From Methanobacteriota archaeon (lineage in GTDB: Archaea > Halobacteriota > Halobacteria > Halobacteriales > Halalkalicoccaceae): 6,052 nucleotides of DNA. The position numbers and the translations under genes were made by a program. Location: contig JADFQH010000190.1 in the NCBI GenBank assembly GCA_022561895.1, positions 1 through 6,052 of the forward strand. The letters are read 5' to 3'. Shown piece after piece: positions 5,744-6,052 of this stretch (position 1 is its first letter; each line of letters begins with the position of its first letter). The notes beneath the pieces are model-generated. The model was given only the letters and a program-made list of their open reading frames with translations, was not told where the DNA came from and did no database searches.

Positions 5744-6052
5744 ATGATCCGCACTGCCGGTGAGAAGGATATCGAGCGGATCCGGACGGTAGTACAACGC
5801 TCTTGGATGGAGACGTACGCCGACTCTCTTGGAGCCGACACCGTTCGTGATCACGTCACGGACGAGGAGTTTTACACCCCGACCGAACTCAGGAACCGAC
5901 TGCGAGACACCGATGGCGTCGTCTTGGTCGCCGAAACCGACGAGGCGGGGATCGTCGGGTATACGTATCTCTCGTGGAACAGCAACGCAGGCTACATCGA
6001 CGAGCACGAAGCCGATCTGCGTCATATCTATCTCCATCCCGACCATTACGGT
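5744..6052 (+). CDS. GNAT-family N-acetyltransferase, 3' end cut by the window edge
   Basis: GNAT enzymes transfer an acetyl group from acetyl-CoA to an amine; the substrate here is unknown. The frame is open for 103 codons to the right edge. The N-terminal part fits the fold: MIRTAGEKDIERIRTVV (strand then helix 1), WMETYADSLG (21-30), a variable helical part with FYTPTELRNRL (43-53), strand GVVLVAETD (58-66), and GIVGYTYLSW (69-78), the usual strand 3. ADLRHIYLHPDHYG (90-103) is the strand 4 to motif A junction. The acetyl-CoA pyrophosphate loop (Q/R-x-x-G-x-G/A) should follow just past the edge; the family usually continues about 50 to 70 residues further. The ATG at 5744 starts a classic GNAT N-terminus and has a well-placed TATA box. 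Substrates such as ribosomal proteins, polyamines or small molecules cannot be told apart. Confidence -1.
   Translation, partial: MIRTAGEKDIERIRTVVQRSWMETYADSLGADTVRDHVTDEEFYTPTELRNRLRDTDGVVLVAETDEAGIVGYTYLSWNSNAGYIDEHEADLRHIYLHPDHYG

Noticed and set aside
5726..6046. Minus-strand frame of 106 codons opposite the GNAT gene
   Set aside because: The + strand frame gives a coherent GNAT N-terminus with a well-placed TATA box, so the antisense frame is a shadow.
1..6052. Defence, toxin-antitoxin, CRISPR or phage system
   Set aside because: All sizeable genes belong to housekeeping or transport families; no spaced repeats, nuclease motifs or integrase features were seen on either strand.

Overview
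The window looks like the chromosome of a haloarchaeon (class Halobacteria). It is GC-rich. Its soluble proteins are acidic: the HisD and IscA-like proteins are full of Asp and Glu. Starts lack Shine-Dalgarno sequences, and AT-rich TATA-like boxes sit about 25 to 30 bases before some of them. The tetranucleotide CTAG is absent throughout. The gene content (TrkH, an amino acid permease with two fused universal-stress domains, a small membrane protein, HisD, an IscA/HesB protein and a GNAT acetyltransferase) also fits. I cannot name the genus.

Layout. The left edge cuts into a TrkH-type K+ channel/transporter subunit on the + strand, ending at 1109. It converges on a long minus-strand gene, 3470 down to 1200, encoding an APC-superfamily amino acid transporter fused to two UspA domains. 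The 90-base gap between the two stop codons is almost filled by one long imperfect hairpin (1120-1200). To the right of the permease lies a 215-base divergent spacer (3471-3685) with short palindromes and AT-rich boxes. After it, everything is on the + strand: a 54-aa single-span membrane protein (3686-3850), hisD (3952-5265), an IscA/HesB-type Fe-S protein (5334-5693), and the first 103 codons of a GNAT acetyltransferase (5744 to the right edge).

How the genes relate. There is no obvious single operon. TrkH and the permease-Usp protein are both membrane transport proteins and might share a role in ion and osmolyte balance, but they are convergent and so separately transcribed. HisD catalyses the last step of histidine synthesis and stands apart from other his genes here. 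The IscA-like gene and the GNAT gene each have their own TATA-like box at a spacing that suits leaderless transcripts.

I see no mobile element, CRISPR array, tRNA, rRNA or obvious new multi-gene system. The observations most worth checking are the hairpin in the convergent gap, the degenerate nucleotide-binding motifs of the fused Usp domains, the small membrane protein, and the opposite biases of GATC (strongly over-represented) and CTAG (none found).
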